From assembly GCF_015910445.1 (NCBI RefSeq), contig NZ_CP048882.1:3906001-3970000 (forward strand): 64,000 bases of DNA, written 5' to 3'. Position numbers and translations under genes: made by a program. The stretch is from Streptomyces bathyalis (GTDB lineage Bacteria > Actinomycetota > Actinomycetes > Streptomycetales > Streptomycetaceae). The stretch's first letter is position 1. Each line of letters begins with the position of its first letter. The notes below the pieces were generated by a model, which was not told the DNA's origin, searched no databases, and was given only the letters and a program-made list of their open reading frames with translations. Positions 31,389 to 40,616 of the stretch are shown here, one piece after another.

Positions 31389-32990
31389 TCAGCTGCTCAC
31401 CCCGCGGTCGAGCTCCCAAAGCTGAAGCAGCGCCGAGGAGTTGAGCGCCCACTCCACGCCCGTGATGTCGTCGTGGGCCGCGACGTACTGCTTGCCCTGC
31501 CACAGCGGCAGCACGGGGACGTCGCCGGCGACGATGTTCTGGGCGCGCGCGAAGCTCTTCGTGGCGTCCGCGCGGTTGGGCTCGCGCCGGGTCCGCGGTA
31601 TCAGCTCGTCCCTGATCTCCTTGTTGGAGTAAGGCGAGTTGAGGACGTTGTTCTTCTGGAGGAAGGGTGCGATGAAGTTGTCCGCGTCCGGGAAGTCCGG
31701 GAGCCAGCCGAAGCCGTAGACCTGGTACTTCCCCTCGAACGCTGCGGAGCTGTAGGAATTCGGGGCCTCGGGCCTGACCGTCGCGTCGAAGATTCCGCTC
31801 TCGTTCAGCTGCTTCTCGAGCACCGCGAACTCGTTGGCGGACGAGCTGCCCCGGCCGGTTCGAGGGTAGTGAAGCGAGATCTTCACCGGCGTCTTCACCT
31901 TGGACTTGCGCAGGGTGCGCTTCGCGGCCTTCACGTTGGGCTCGCCGTACTCGTTGAAGAAGGAGTTCGTGTGCCCCAGCAGGCCGCCGGGGACGATGGA
32001 GTACAGCGGCTCGGCGGTACGCGAGTACACGTCACCGACCAGCTGCTTGCGGTCGACGACCTGGGCGAAGGCCTGCCGCACCGCACGCCGTCCCACCGTC
32101 TTGTCCTCCGTGTCGAAGACGAGGTAGCGCACGCCCTGTCCCGGCTGCTCGACGAGCCTGATGTGATCGTCCCGGTCCGCCTCCAGCCGCTGCACGTACC
32201 GCGAGGTGATACCGCGGTTCATCACGTCGATGTCGCCGGAGTCCATCGCCTTCTGCAGGGAGGCCGCGGTGGTGAAGAAGCGCAGCTCGACCTTGTCGCT
32301 CTTGGCCGCGGAACCGCCCTGGTAGTCCTCGTTCCCGCTGAGGAGCAGCTTGCGGGCCTTGGGGTCGAAGTCGTCGATGGCGTACGGACCCGAGCCGGTT
32401 CCCTTGAAGCCCTTGACGAGGCGGTCGGCGGGATACGTCCGGCTGTCGACGATCGCGGCGGCAGGCGTGGCGAGCTTGTACGGGAAGGTGGCGTCGGGCT
32501 TCTTCAGCTGGAAGACGACCTTGTTGCCGCCTTGAGCCTCGACCTTGCCGACGTTGCTCAGCAGCGAGGCCGGGCCGGCCTTGTAGTTGATGCGGAGCAG
32601 GCGCTTGATGGAGAACTCGACGTCCCTGGCCTTGAGTTCGTTGCCGTTGGAGAAGGTGAGCCCGTCCCGCAGAGTGCAGCTGTACCGGTCGTTGCGTTTG
32701 TCGGTGAAGCCGCACTTCTGTGCCGCGTCCGTCACCGGTTCCGTGCCCGAGCGGGGCGGCCGCAGCAGCGTCTGGAAGGTGTTGCGCATGATGTTCCAGG
32801 AGCTGATGTCGTAGGAGGCGGCCGGGTCGAAGGGCGCGGGAGCGTCCTTGGTGACCGCGACCCTCGCCGTCGTACCCACCACGATGGTCTTTCCCTGGTC
32901 CTCTTTTCCGTCCACCGCGGCGCTGCAGGCAACGAGGGCGGAGACAAGCAGCCCGGCCAGGGCGGGTGACGTAAGAATCCTGCGGTTCAT
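31389..32990 (-). CDS. Peptide/oligopeptide-type ABC solute-binding lipoprotein
   Basis: A 533-residue exported lipoprotein. The signal ends in lipobox LVSALVAC. The mature part matches SBP_bac_5: YDISSWNIMRNTFQTLLRPP, CTLRDGLTFSNGNELKARDV, VQRLEADRDDHIRLVEQPGQ, RQAFAQVVDRKQLVGDVY and FGWLPDFPDADNFIAPFLQK. It would capture peptides or similar solutes for an ABC importer, but no permease or ATPase is next to it, so it is an orphan binding protein. The ATG at 32990 gives a normal signal peptide and follows GGAGGGCGCC. A strong terminator follows. Confidence 0.85.
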   Translation of the reverse strand: MNRRILTSPALAGLLVSALVACSAAVDGKEDQGKTIVVGTTARVAVTKDAPAPFDPAASYDISSWNIMRNTFQTLLRPPRSGTEPVTDAAQKCGFTDKRNDRYSCTLRDGLTFSNGNELKARDVEFSIKRLLRINYKAGPASLLSNVGKVEAQGGNKVVFQLKKPDATFPYKLATPAAAIVDSRTYPADRLVKGFKGTGSGPYAIDDFDPKARKLLLSGNEDYQGGSAAKSDKVELRFFTTAASLQKAMDSGDIDVMNRGITSRYVQRLEADRDDHIRLVEQPGQGVRYLVFDTEDKTVGRRAVRQAFAQVVDRKQLVGDVYSRTAEPLYSIVPGGLLGHTNSFFNEYGEPNVKAAKRTLRKSKVKTPVKISLHYPRTGRGSSSANEFAVLEKQLNESGIFDATVRPEAPNSYSSAAFEGKYQVYGFGWLPDFPDADNFIAPFLQKNNVLNSPYSNKEIRDELIPRTRREPNRADATKSFARAQNIVAGDVPVLPLWQGKQYVAAHDDITGVEWALNSSALLQLWELDRGVSS

Positions 32991-33730
32991 GGGTCGGCGC
33001 CCTCCTTTGTCCGGCCAGAGGTTGTCGCACATGCGAATGGCGCGGGGAGACGCTAATACTTCCGCAGTCACAATCTGATGCAGGGCGGCAGGGAATGGCT
33101 ACCCCTCGACCGAACAGGGATTGCCCGGTTCGCAATACGGACGCGGGAACGTATCGCACGTCCGTGAACCAATGCGGGCAGAATGGTTCGTGGAATGCCC
33201 GTTTGGCTCGACTTCGACCACATGGGCGGTGGGCTTGTCGATGCCTCGCTCCGTGACAAACGTCACGGCGCCAACTCCCCTGCTGTGCGGGCGAGTTCGC
33301 TTCTTCGGGCAGGCTTGCCGAGCAACAGGAAACATGCGCGACGCGTGGGCCCCGGACAAGCTTTGTTCGCGATTTCCGGATCGTTGCGTCATTGTCCAGA
33401 AACAGCAGACTCTGCAGGACGATGCGAAAGCACAAGCCATGTGCGGCACGATGTGGCGCATTCTGATCCGTGGCTCAATCCGAATCGCGGGAGAAGTGCC
33501 CGGGCCACACTTCGGATTTCCCCTCGCTGTCCAGGGACAATCAATTGATTCGGATGCCATGTCGCATGATGTGAGCGCAAATGCGCACAGTGTGCATCCT
33601 GTGCGGACTGTCTCTTCCCGCAGGGCCGGGGAGCAGCGTCGCAAGAGAAGCGATGTCGGCATTCTGCCGTTCGGTGAACGGCCGTGGAGGCGTCGGATGC
33701 CCGGGGAACCGGTACCAGGTCCCGGCCGGC
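32991..33730. other. 740-bp intergenic stretch, no gene recognised
   Basis: The region lies between the start of the binding-protein gene and the 3' end of the phospholipase gene. It is noticeably less GC-rich than its neighbours, with short palindromes such as GCACAGTGTGC. Open frames across it are Arg/Pro-rich and lack ribosome sites and family motifs. It probably holds the binding-protein gene's promoter, perhaps with decayed sequence. Confidence 0.5.
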
Positions 33731-35791
33731 TCAGCTCGTCATCGTCGCCGGGTCGCTGACGCCCGGGGCGCCCGTCTCCACATGTCCCGCGAGACGGCGC
33801 CGCCACGAATCGTCCGTCTCGGAGGACACGGACAGGTCGTACCAGCGCTTGCTCGCCCGCAGGTTCACCCGGTGCACCTTGCGGCCGCCGGCGCGCACGG
33901 TGAACGTCTCCTTCGATCCGGTGTACGCGTTCGTCAGCGTGAGGTGGCAGTCGGCGTCACCCCGGTTCGTCATGGTCAGCTCGACGTCACCGCTCGCCGG
34001 GAGATGGCGGCCGGTCACTTCGGGCCCCCGGGTGGCGCCGGGCCCCTTGAAGACGCGGAGAAATCCGTTCGGCCCGTGGACCGAGAGGTCGTAAGTGCCC
34101 CCCGAGTGGACCGTGTTCCAGGTGTCGGCGAGCTCCTTGCCGGCCTCCGCGGTGTACGTCCAAGGGCCGTCCGTACGGTTCGCCGACGTGACCAGGAAGC
34201 AGGCACCCGCCGCCTCGCCGCCGCTGAAGGTGAGCGTGAACGTGCCCTCCCCGGACCCTGCCGCCCCGTCGACGCGCGGCGCGTACGGCAGCGGGCGCGT
34301 GGGCCGCGAACCCGCCTCCTGCTTGGGGAGGGAGGGGTTGGCGGGCGGCTTCGGTATGTAGCTCTCGTGCCGCTCCTTGTCGGGGGGCTCGTATGCGTCG
34401 GTGTCCGGGAGCGAGGCGGGGTCGGTGTCCTTGAGGGCGAAGTCGAACGCCGACGTCAGATCGCCGCAGATCGCGCGCCGCCAGGGCGAGATGTTCGGCT
34501 CCCGCACGCCGAAGCGGCGCTCCATGAAGCGGAGGATGGAGGTGTGGTCGAGGACCTCCGAGCAGACGTAACCGCCCGTGCTCCAGGGGGAGATGACGAG
34601 CATGGGGACGCGCTGGCCGAGTCCGTACGGGCCGGGTGCATAGCCGCTGACGCCACCTGTGTAGCGGTCGGGCGCGGTGTCGACGGTGCTGGCTCCCTGG
34701 GCGGCGGAGGCCGGAGGGAACGGTGGGACGACATGGTCGAAGTAGCCGTCGTTCTCGTCGTAGGTGATGAAGAGCGCCGTGCGGCTCCACACGTCCGGGT
34801 CGGAGGTGAGGGCGTCGAGGACCTGGGAGATGTACCAGGCGCCGTAGTTCGCGGGGAAGTTGGGGTGCTCCGAGAAGGCCTCGGGGGCGGCTATCCAGGA
34901 GATCCGCGGAAGTCTGCCGGTCCGCACGTCGGACTTGAGGACGTCGAAGTAGCCGTCGCCCTTCTTGGCGTCGGTGCCCGTGCGGGCCTTGTCGTAGAGG
35001 GGGCTGCCGGGCTCGGCGCTGCGGTAACTGTTGAACCAGAGCAGCGAGTTGTCCCCGTAGTTGCCCCGGTAGGCGTCCTCGATCCAGCCCCAGGAGCCCT
35101 CTTCGTCCAGACCGTCGCCGATGTCCTGGTAGATCTTCCACGAGATCCCGGCCTTCTCCAGGCGCTCGGGATACGTCGTCCAGCCGTACCCGGCCTCCTC
35201 GTTGCCGAGGACGGGACCGCCGCCCTTGCCGTCGTTACCCGTGTAACCCGTCCACATGTAGAAGCGGTTCGGGTCGGTGGCTCCGATCATCGAGCAGTGG
35301 TAGGCGTCGCAGACGGTGAAGTTGTCGGCGAGCGCGTAGTGGAACGGGATGTCCTGGCGCGTCAGATACGCCATCGTCCCGGTGCCCTTCGCGGGGATCC
35401 ACTGGTCGTACTTGCCCTCGTGCCAGGCCTGTTGGCCGCCCGGCCAGTCGTGGTTGAGGCCCTCGATGAACTGCATGCCGAGGTTCTCGGCGTCCGGGTG
35501 GTAGGGCAGCACGTCCTTGGTGCCGTCCGACTGGTGCCAGACCGTCTTGCTTCCGCCAGGTGACGCCGGGCGGGGGTCGCCGAACCCGCGTACTCCCCTG
35601 AGGGAGCCGAAGTAGTGGTCGAAGGACCGGTTCTCCTGCATCAGGACGACGATGTGCTCGACGTCCTGGATGGTGCCCGAACGGCGCGCCGCGGGAATCG
35701 CGGCGGCGCGCTCGATGCTGCTCGACAGGGCGGTGAAGCCCGCGGTCGCGCCTGCGATCTTGAGGAAGCGGCGTCGATCGAGTCCTGGCAT
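33731..35791 (-). CDS. Phosphocholine-specific phospholipase C, Tat-exported
   Basis: A 686-residue secreted enzyme. A Tat signal begins DRRRFLKIAGATAGF. The phosphoesterase domain starts VEHIVVLMQENRSFDHYFGS, with the Glu-Asn motif for metal and phosphate, then MIGATDPNRFYMWTG and LFITYDENDGYFDHVVPP. Two beta-sandwich C-terminal repeats (DUF756-like) follow, including FTLTFSGGEAAGACFLV. The layout matches bacterial non-hemolytic and hemolytic phospholipases C that release phosphocholine from lipids. In Streptomyces these are often phosphate-starvation controlled, but no PHO box could be confirmed. The ATG at 35791 starts just before the twin arginines. Confidence 0.9.
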   Translation of the reverse strand: MPGLDRRRFLKIAGATAGFTALSSSIERAAAIPAARRSGTIQDVEHIVVLMQENRSFDHYFGSLRGVRGFGDPRPASPGGSKTVWHQSDGTKDVLPYHPDAENLGMQFIEGLNHDWPGGQQAWHEGKYDQWIPAKGTGTMAYLTRQDIPFHYALADNFTVCDAYHCSMIGATDPNRFYMWTGYTGNDGKGGGPVLGNEEAGYGWTTYPERLEKAGISWKIYQDIGDGLDEEGSWGWIEDAYRGNYGDNSLLWFNSYRSAEPGSPLYDKARTGTDAKKGDGYFDVLKSDVRTGRLPRISWIAAPEAFSEHPNFPANYGAWYISQVLDALTSDPDVWSRTALFITYDENDGYFDHVVPPFPPASAAQGASTVDTAPDRYTGGVSGYAPGPYGLGQRVPMLVISPWSTGGYVCSEVLDHTSILRFMERRFGVREPNISPWRRAICGDLTSAFDFALKDTDPASLPDTDAYEPPDKERHESYIPKPPANPSLPKQEAGSRPTRPLPYAPRVDGAAGSGEGTFTLTFSGGEAAGACFLVTSANRTDGPWTYTAEAGKELADTWNTVHSGGTYDLSVHGPNGFLRVFKGPGATRGPEVTGRHLPASGDVELTMTNRGDADCHLTLTNAYTGSKETFTVRAGGRKVHRVNLRASKRWYDLSVSSETDDSWRRRLAGHVETGAPGVSDPATMTS

Positions 35792-35981
35792 GAGTCTGCG
35801 ACCTCGCGGGGTGTGGGGAGCGGGCCCGAAGATTCTTTCAGGGGGAGCGTGTGCGATGGGGGCGCCAGGATGAACAACCGCCGAAGTCGTGGCACGGCGT
35901 GATGCCGGAGGGCGTCGTCGGATGACACGGCGAAGCTCGCTGTGAGGGAGCAGCGGCCCGGGGCCGCCATAGGTTGGTGCC

Positions 35982-36347
35982 ATGCTCGACTCAGAGGACG
36001 TCCGCCGTATCGCGCTGTCATTCCCGGAGACAGTGGAGAAGGAGGCGTGGAGCATGCCCACGTTCCGCGTCGCCGGCAAGATGTTCATCACGGTCCCCGA
36101 CGACGAGACGTCGTTCGCCGTGCGTTGTCCCAGGCACGAGCGGGGCGAACTGATCGCGGCCGAGCCGGAGAAGTTCTGGGTTCCGCCGCACGAGGCGGGT
36201 ACGCCGTGGGTGCGCGTGCGTATCGCCGCTCTGGACGACCGTGACGAGATGCGCGACATCCTGGCCGATTCCTGGAGGCAGGCCGCTCCGGCTCGTCTGC
36301 TGGACGCCTTCGATCCTGGTGCCGATGAGGAGCCGGACGAGCGCTGA
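35982..36347 (+). CDS. MmcQ/YjbR-family protein
   Basis: A 121-residue protein: MLDSEDVRRIALSFPETVEK, FRVAGKMFITVPDDETSFAV and HEAGTPWVRVRIAALDDRDE. This is the YjbR/CyaY-like fold of the MmcQ family, which may bind DNA. The biological role is unknown. It faces away from the phospholipase gene, with about 190 bp between them. The family's usual length is about 115-125 residues, so the gene is intact. Confidence 0.85.
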   Translation: MLDSEDVRRIALSFPETVEKEAWSMPTFRVAGKMFITVPDDETSFAVRCPRHERGELIAAEPEKFWVPPHEAGTPWVRVRIAALDDRDEMRDILADSWRQAAPARLLDAFDPGADEEPDER

Positions 36348-36468
36348 GCCGTCGGCCTTCCCGCTGCGTCCGTGGATGTCGTTCCGAATGCAGTACGGAG
36401 TGCCCTCGATGGGCGGATCCCTGCGGTCGGGCTCCGGGGCGGGGGTGCCAATTCGGTGCCGGACGAGG

Positions 36469-37650
36469 TCAGTCGGGCCGGTTGCCGTCGTCGCCCTTGC
36501 CGAGGATCTCGCAGACGTACCGGAACTCCTCCGTGAGGCGGGTGGCTTCGACGAGAAGGACGCCGTACGGCCGGGAGTGGTCACCGCTGGGCAAACCCCG
36601 CTCGTCGGCGCCGTCGGCCAGCCGGACGCGGCGCTCGTCGGCGCGCCGGACCAAGTCCTGGAGCTCCTTCAGCTGTTCGGTCCGGGGGGCCGAGCCGAGA
36701 TCGCAGAGGGCGTCCGTCACGTCGCTGACGGCACCGAGGAAGTCGGCGTACTCGCGCAGGAAGTCGGCGTAGGGGGACGTCCACGTCTCCTCGTACCAGA
36801 GGTCCAACGAGCGGGTCATCGAGACCAGTTGCCGGGTGATGCGGTCCAGCGCCTCAACCAGTGGGCCGTAGGTGGAGAATCCGGTGTGCCGGTGGTGGCG
36901 GGCGCTGCGCCGGGGGTTGTAGTGGATGCTCTCCCACGCGGTGGCCACGTGCGTACGGGCCTGGGCAACGGTCTTCTCCAACTCCCCCGCACGATGGCGC
37001 CAGTTGCTGGTGCGTTCGGCCTCCAGGTCACCCTCGCGCACTCCCGAGACGACGTCCCGGAACAGATCCGTCATCGAGCGGCAGACGATCTGGATTCCCC
37101 TTTCGGCGCTGCGGTAACGCATCGGCGGGAAGACGAGCATGTTCACGGCGATTCCCAACCCGCAGCCGATCAGGACGAGCAGAAGGATCTGCCCGAGTTG
37201 CTCGAAGCGAGCCACGGTCTGCGTGGCCATCACGTAGAGGGAGAAGGCGAAGAACGCGGCGGTGCTCACCTGCGTGCCCTGGGCGCCGAGCTTCGGCCAG
37301 CGGGAGAGCGTCAGCGCGACAAGTGCCATGACCGCGAAGGCCAGCAGGTTCGGGCCCAGCGCGAACGCCAGCAGACCCTGCAGGACCACGCCTGCGGCCA
37401 CGGCGACGACGTACCGGAGCGACTGCACCACCGACTGGTAGACGGTCACCTGCATCATCAGCACGGCGGAGAACGGGGCGAAGGCCGGGGCCTGAGCTGC
37501 CATGAGTTCATGGGCCACGCCCCACGCGAGCGTCGCGGCAAAGGCGCTCTTCACGACGAGAAGCACGAGGTGACGTTCGTAGCCCTCGGCCCGCCGGACA
37601 CGGCGGAACCATTCGACGGCCCGGCGGGCGTTGCCCGGGGGACTCATCAT
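36469..37650 (-). CDS. FUSC-family (aromatic acid exporter-like) membrane protein
   Basis: About 393 residues. The N-terminal half has about six membrane helices, including LVLLVVKSAFAATLAWGVAH, AFAPFSAVLMMQVTVYQSVV and VSTAAFFAFSLYVMATQTVA. The C-terminal half is cytoplasmic and helical, with RSMTDLFRDVVSGVREGDLE. This matches FUSC/ArAE_2-like proteins, some of which export aromatic acids. The start is uncertain: ATG 37650 or 37647 lacks a clear ribosome site, and GTGs at 37671 and 37680 follow purine-rich sequence. It stands alone between MmcQ and WhiB-like genes. Confidence 0.75.
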   Translation of the reverse strand: MMSPPGNARRAVEWFRRVRRAEGYERHLVLLVVKSAFAATLAWGVAHELMAAQAPAFAPFSAVLMMQVTVYQSVVQSLRYVVAVAAGVVLQGLLAFALGPNLLAFAVMALVALTLSRWPKLGAQGTQVSTAAFFAFSLYVMATQTVARFEQLGQILLLVLIGCGLGIAVNMLVFPPMRYRSAERGIQIVCRSMTDLFRDVVSGVREGDLEAERTSNWRHRAGELEKTVAQARTHVATAWESIHYNPRRSARHHRHTGFSTYGPLVEALDRITRQLVSMTRSLDLWYEETWTSPYADFLREYADFLGAVSDVTDALCDLGSAPRTEQLKELQDLVRRADERRVRLADGADERGLPSGDHSRPYGVLLVEATRLTEEFRYVCEILGKGDDGNRPD

Positions 37651-37969
37651 CGGGTCATTGGCTTCTTGCACGTGCTCCACGACTCCCTTCTGGCTGCTGC
37701 TGACCGGTCCTTCCGGAGTGCTCCCTGCCGCTCGGTGTCCGTCCCCAACTCGCCGCGCTCCACGGCCCTCACGACCCGGAAGAGCGGCTCGAATGCTTCG
37801 CCGACGCGGGACCTCCGGTTTGAACGCCGCGTACGGGGTCAAACGGACGTGAGCCTCGGACGTCGGAACGGCTTCGAGGCGGTACCGGGCACCTGTCTCT
37901 CGGTTGCCCCCGGGACTCGGTGGGCGGCGACAGGTGGTCCCCCGCGACAAGCGCTCTGGAGGGTGCGCA

Positions 37970-38212
37970 ATGGACTGGCGGTACCGGGCCGCGTGCCGGG
38001 ACGAAGACCCTGAGCTGTTCTTTCCCATCGGCTCATCGGGGCCCGCGCTGATGCAGATCGAGGAGGCCAAGGCGGTCTGCCGCGTCTGCCCTGTGAGAAG
38101 TCAGTGCGAGACCTTCGGATTCGGTGAGTACGACGGGGTCTGGGGTGGCCTTTCGGCCGCCGAGCGGCGACGCGCCAACGGGGCCGACCGGGTCGGGCCG
38201 TCCGCGGCATGA
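37970..38212 (+). CDS. WhiB-like iron-sulfur regulatory protein
   Basis: An 80-residue regulator with the four cluster cysteines Cys9, Cys37, Cys40 and Cys46 (C-x27-CxxC-x5-C), the DPELFFP motif after Cys9, and GVWGGLSAAERRR. WhiB proteins bind a 4Fe-4S cluster and contact sigma factor HrdB-type region 4. The helix from Cys46 to GVWGG is about three residues shorter than in WblE-type proteins I recall. GGAGGG lies seven bases before the ATG. The gene is single, and which developmental or redox process it serves is not clear. Confidence 0.9.
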   Translation: MDWRYRAACRDEDPELFFPIGSSGPALMQIEEAKAVCRVCPVRSQCETFGFGEYDGVWGGLSAAERRRANGADRVGPSAA

Positions 38213-38522
38213 ACGGAGCGTGTGCGCGCGCCGGTGCGGGTGCCTGTGCGGTGCCTGTGCGTGTCCGTGCCCGTGCGTGTGTGCCGTGGTCGGGGTCGTC
38301 CGGGGACGCGGGGGCGTCGAAGCCTTCGCACGGCCTGCTGCGGTGCGGCACTCGTCTCGCTGCTCCTGCCAGTCTCGGTACGGAGATTCCGGTGGGAGCA
38401 ACGGCACTGCACGAGCCGACGCCCCGAACCGCGCACGGCGGGGGCGTTGTTGTCTCCCGTGAGATGCCTGCTGGCCGAAGCACTCGGGCCCTGCGTGTCC
38501 ACGGAGCGCCGGGCGAAACCTG

Positions 38523-38568
38523 ATACGGGTGAGGAGCCGTTCCGAATACGGGTCAGGAGCCGTTCCGA
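38523..38568. repeat. Two tandem 23-bp repeats upstream of the LLM gene
   Basis: The units ATACGGGTGAGGAGCCGTTC and ATACGGGTCAGGAGCCGTTC (each continuing CGA) differ at one base and abut exactly. They end about 52 bp before the ATG at 38621. They could be a regulator's direct-repeat site or a simple slippage duplication. Confidence 0.85.
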
Positions 38569-38620
38569 TGTCTCCGACGAGGACCCGTTATCTCAGCGGC
38601 CGGCTGGTAACCCGTCCCGC

Positions 38621-39595
38621 ATGACTCACCGGGCAATGACCGTCGGATACTTCCTGGCCTGCGAGGACCACGGGCCCCGCGAGCTGGTGGAGCAAGCCCG
38701 CATGGCCGAACAGGCGGGCTTCACGTCGCTGTGGATCTCGGACCACTACCACCCCTGGAACAACACGCAGGGTCATTCGCCCTTCGTCTGGTCCGTGATC
38801 GGGGCGCTGGCGGAGGCCACTTCGCTGCCGGTGGAGACCGCCGTGACGTGTCCGACGCTGCGCACCCATCCGGCCGTCGTCGCGCACGCGGCGGCGACCT
38901 GTGCCGTGATGCTCGGCGCGGACCGGTTCAGGCTCGGCGTGGGCAGCGGCGAAGCGCTCAACGAACACATCCTCGGGAAGGCCTGGCCCGAGGCGCCGGT
39001 GCGCCTGGAGATGCTGGAGGAGGCCGTCGGGGTCATCAGGCAGCTGATGAGCGGCGACCAGGTCAGCCACCGCGGCAGGCACTACACCGTCGAGAACGCC
39101 CGGCTCTACGACGTGCCGTCCGAGCCCGTGCCCATCGACGTCAGTGGCTTCGGTCCCGCCGCAGTCGAGTTGGCCGCCCGGATCGGCGACGGGTTCATCA
39201 CCATGGACCCCGACGAGGAGTCCGTCGCGCGGTTCAGGCGCGGCGGCGGAGGGCAGAAGCCGGCTCTCGGCGGCCTGAAGGTCTGCTACGACACGGACCG
39301 CGCGGCGGCGGTGAAGACCGTCCGTGACCGCTGGCCGAACATGTTCCTGCCGGGCGAACTGAACCAGGTGCTGCCCACGCCCGCCCACTTCGAGCAGGCG
39401 AGTCAACTGGTGACGCGGCAGCACGTGCTGGACGCGGGCATGGCGTGCGGTGACGACCCCGATGAACACGTCAGCAACCTGAAGGCCTACGCCGATGCCG
39501 GGTTCGACGCCGTCAACGTCAGCCAGATCGGCCCCGACATACGGGGGTTCTTCGACTTCTACCGGACCAAGGTCCTGCCGCAGTTGACCAGTTGA
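38621..39595 (+). CDS. LLM-class F420-dependent oxidoreductase
   Basis: A 324-residue TIM-barrel enzyme. It begins TVGYFLACEDHGPRELVEQA and has LWISDHYHPWNNTQGHSPFV, GVGSGEALNEHILGKAWPEA, and VNVSQIGPDIRGFFDFY. The pattern, with the GSGEALNE cofactor loop, is the F420-dependent glucose-6-phosphate dehydrogenase-like branch of the luciferase-like family. It should use F420 as cofactor. The substrate is unknown. The ATG at 38621 gives the family N-terminus, though no clear ribosome site is seen. Confidence 0.85.
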   Translation: MTHRAMTVGYFLACEDHGPRELVEQARMAEQAGFTSLWISDHYHPWNNTQGHSPFVWSVIGALAEATSLPVETAVTCPTLRTHPAVVAHAAATCAVMLGADRFRLGVGSGEALNEHILGKAWPEAPVRLEMLEEAVGVIRQLMSGDQVSHRGRHYTVENARLYDVPSEPVPIDVSGFGPAAVELAARIGDGFITMDPDEESVARFRRGGGGQKPALGGLKVCYDTDRAAAVKTVRDRWPNMFLPGELNQVLPTPAHFEQASQLVTRQHVLDAGMACGDDPDEHVSNLKAYADAGFDAVNVSQIGPDIRGFFDFYRTKVLPQLTS

Positions 39596-39649
39596 GACTC
39601 CGTTCTCCTGCAGCCGGACGACCCTGCCACCCCCACAAGGAGCGCAGCC

Positions 39650-39769
39650 ATGACCGATCTGCCGAGCAGCAACTGCCGGCCGAAGCGGAGAGCAACCGCC
39701 GGCCCGGAGCACCGAGGACGCGGACCAGCTGGAGATGAAGCGAACCAGCGGGCGAGAGCGCTGAGTTGA
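39650..39769 (+). CDS. Possible 39-residue peptide gene or leader
   Basis: AAGGAG lies six bases before an ATG that opens a 39-codon frame beginning MTDLPSSNCRPKRR and ending at TGA. The composition is basic, with no membrane segment. The stop overlaps a further ATG as TGATG (39767-39771) in the frame of the next GNAT gene. It could be a short leader peptide, a real small protein, or a remnant of a lost gene start. Confidence 0.35.
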   Translation: MTDLPSSNCRPKRRATAGPEHRGRGPAGDEANQRARALS

Positions 39770-39840
39770 TGCAGCTGAACGCCGCTCGTCCCGCCGTTGT
39801 CCCGTCCCGCGCGGGCAGCGAGAGCAGCAGGAAGGACGGA

Positions 39841-40266
39841 ATGCTGACACCGACCGTGTGCGTGACGGACAGGCCACGCGAGGACGAGACAGCCGCGATC
39901 TCCAACGGGCTCGACGAGTTCAACACCCAGGAGACGGGCGCCGACGATCAGCGCGAGCTCGCCGTGCTGGTGAAGGACCCCGCAACGGACAAGGTGATCG
40001 GCGGCCTGGTCGGCCGGACATCCTTCGGTCTCCTCTTCGTCGACTCCTTCCACCTGCCGCCTGAGGCACGGGGCTCCGGCCTGGGCAGTGAGATCCTCAG
40101 AGCCGCCGAGGAAGAAGGACGCCGGCGCGGCTGCCGCAACGCCGTCCTCTACACACTGAGCTTTCAGGCACCGGGCTTCTATCAGAAGAACGGCTGGTCC
40201 GTCTTCGGCGCGATTCCCTGCCTGCCGCCCGGCACGAGCAGGGTGTTCATGACGAAGGAACTCTGA
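39841..40266 (+). CDS. GNAT family N-acetyltransferase
   Basis: A 141-residue enzyme. GNAT features are LAVLVKDPATDKVIGGLVG, then the acetyl-CoA motif HLPPEARGSGLGSEILRAAE (R-G-S-G-L-G), RRRGCRNAVLYTLSFQAPGF and YQKNGWSVFGAIP. The start at 39841 is preferred for GGAAGGACGGA before it. An in-frame ATG at 39769 would add 24 residues and would be coupled to the small frame upstream. The substrate is unknown. Its 3' end overlaps a decayed hydrolase remnant on the other strand by about 20 bases. Confidence 0.8.
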   Translation: MLTPTVCVTDRPREDETAAISNGLDEFNTQETGADDQRELAVLVKDPATDKVIGGLVGRTSFGLLFVDSFHLPPEARGSGLGSEILRAAEEEGRRRGCRNAVLYTLSFQAPGFYQKNGWSVFGAIPCLPPGTSRVFMTKEL

Positions 40267-40510
40267 ACCAGGCCTGGTCGAGCACGGTGATCAGCTGTTC
40301 GGCGAACTCCTGCGGATACTGGGTGCAGCCGACGTGGCCGCCCGGGAATTCGGCGAGCTGCCGGTCCAGCAGTTCCGCCAGCCGGGAGGCTGGACCGTGC
40401 AGCGGTTCCTGCTACGGGAATCCCGCCCCACGGCGACCACCAGTTTGCGGGCGGCGGCGCGTAGGGCGGGGACGTCCGGTGCTGTGGTAACGAGCGAAGA
40501 CGGTGGCGCG
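40247..40510 (-). pseudogene. C-terminal remnant of an alpha/beta hydrolase
   Basis: Read on the minus strand, one frame gives PALRAAARKLVVAVGRDSR and a second gives SRLAELLDRQLAEFPGGHVG then PQEFAEQLITVLDQAWFR before a TGA. Together these form the last strand, catalytic His region and final helix of an alpha/beta hydrolase, broken by one frameshift near 40420. The N-terminal two-thirds is absent. It is clearly non-functional. Confidence 0.75.
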
Positions 40511-40616
40511 TGACGGTCGGCCACCGCTCCTGACGGGCGCACGGCACGCCCCGCCGGGACCCCGCCCCGGAGAAAATTCCGTACCGCCGCGGCCGGAAAG
40601 GGCGCAGACTCGTCCC

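Noticed and set aside
33121..33759. 212-codon plus-strand frame in the 740-bp gap
   Set aside because: It has no ribosome site, poor composition and no motif, and it runs into the phospholipase gene on the other strand.
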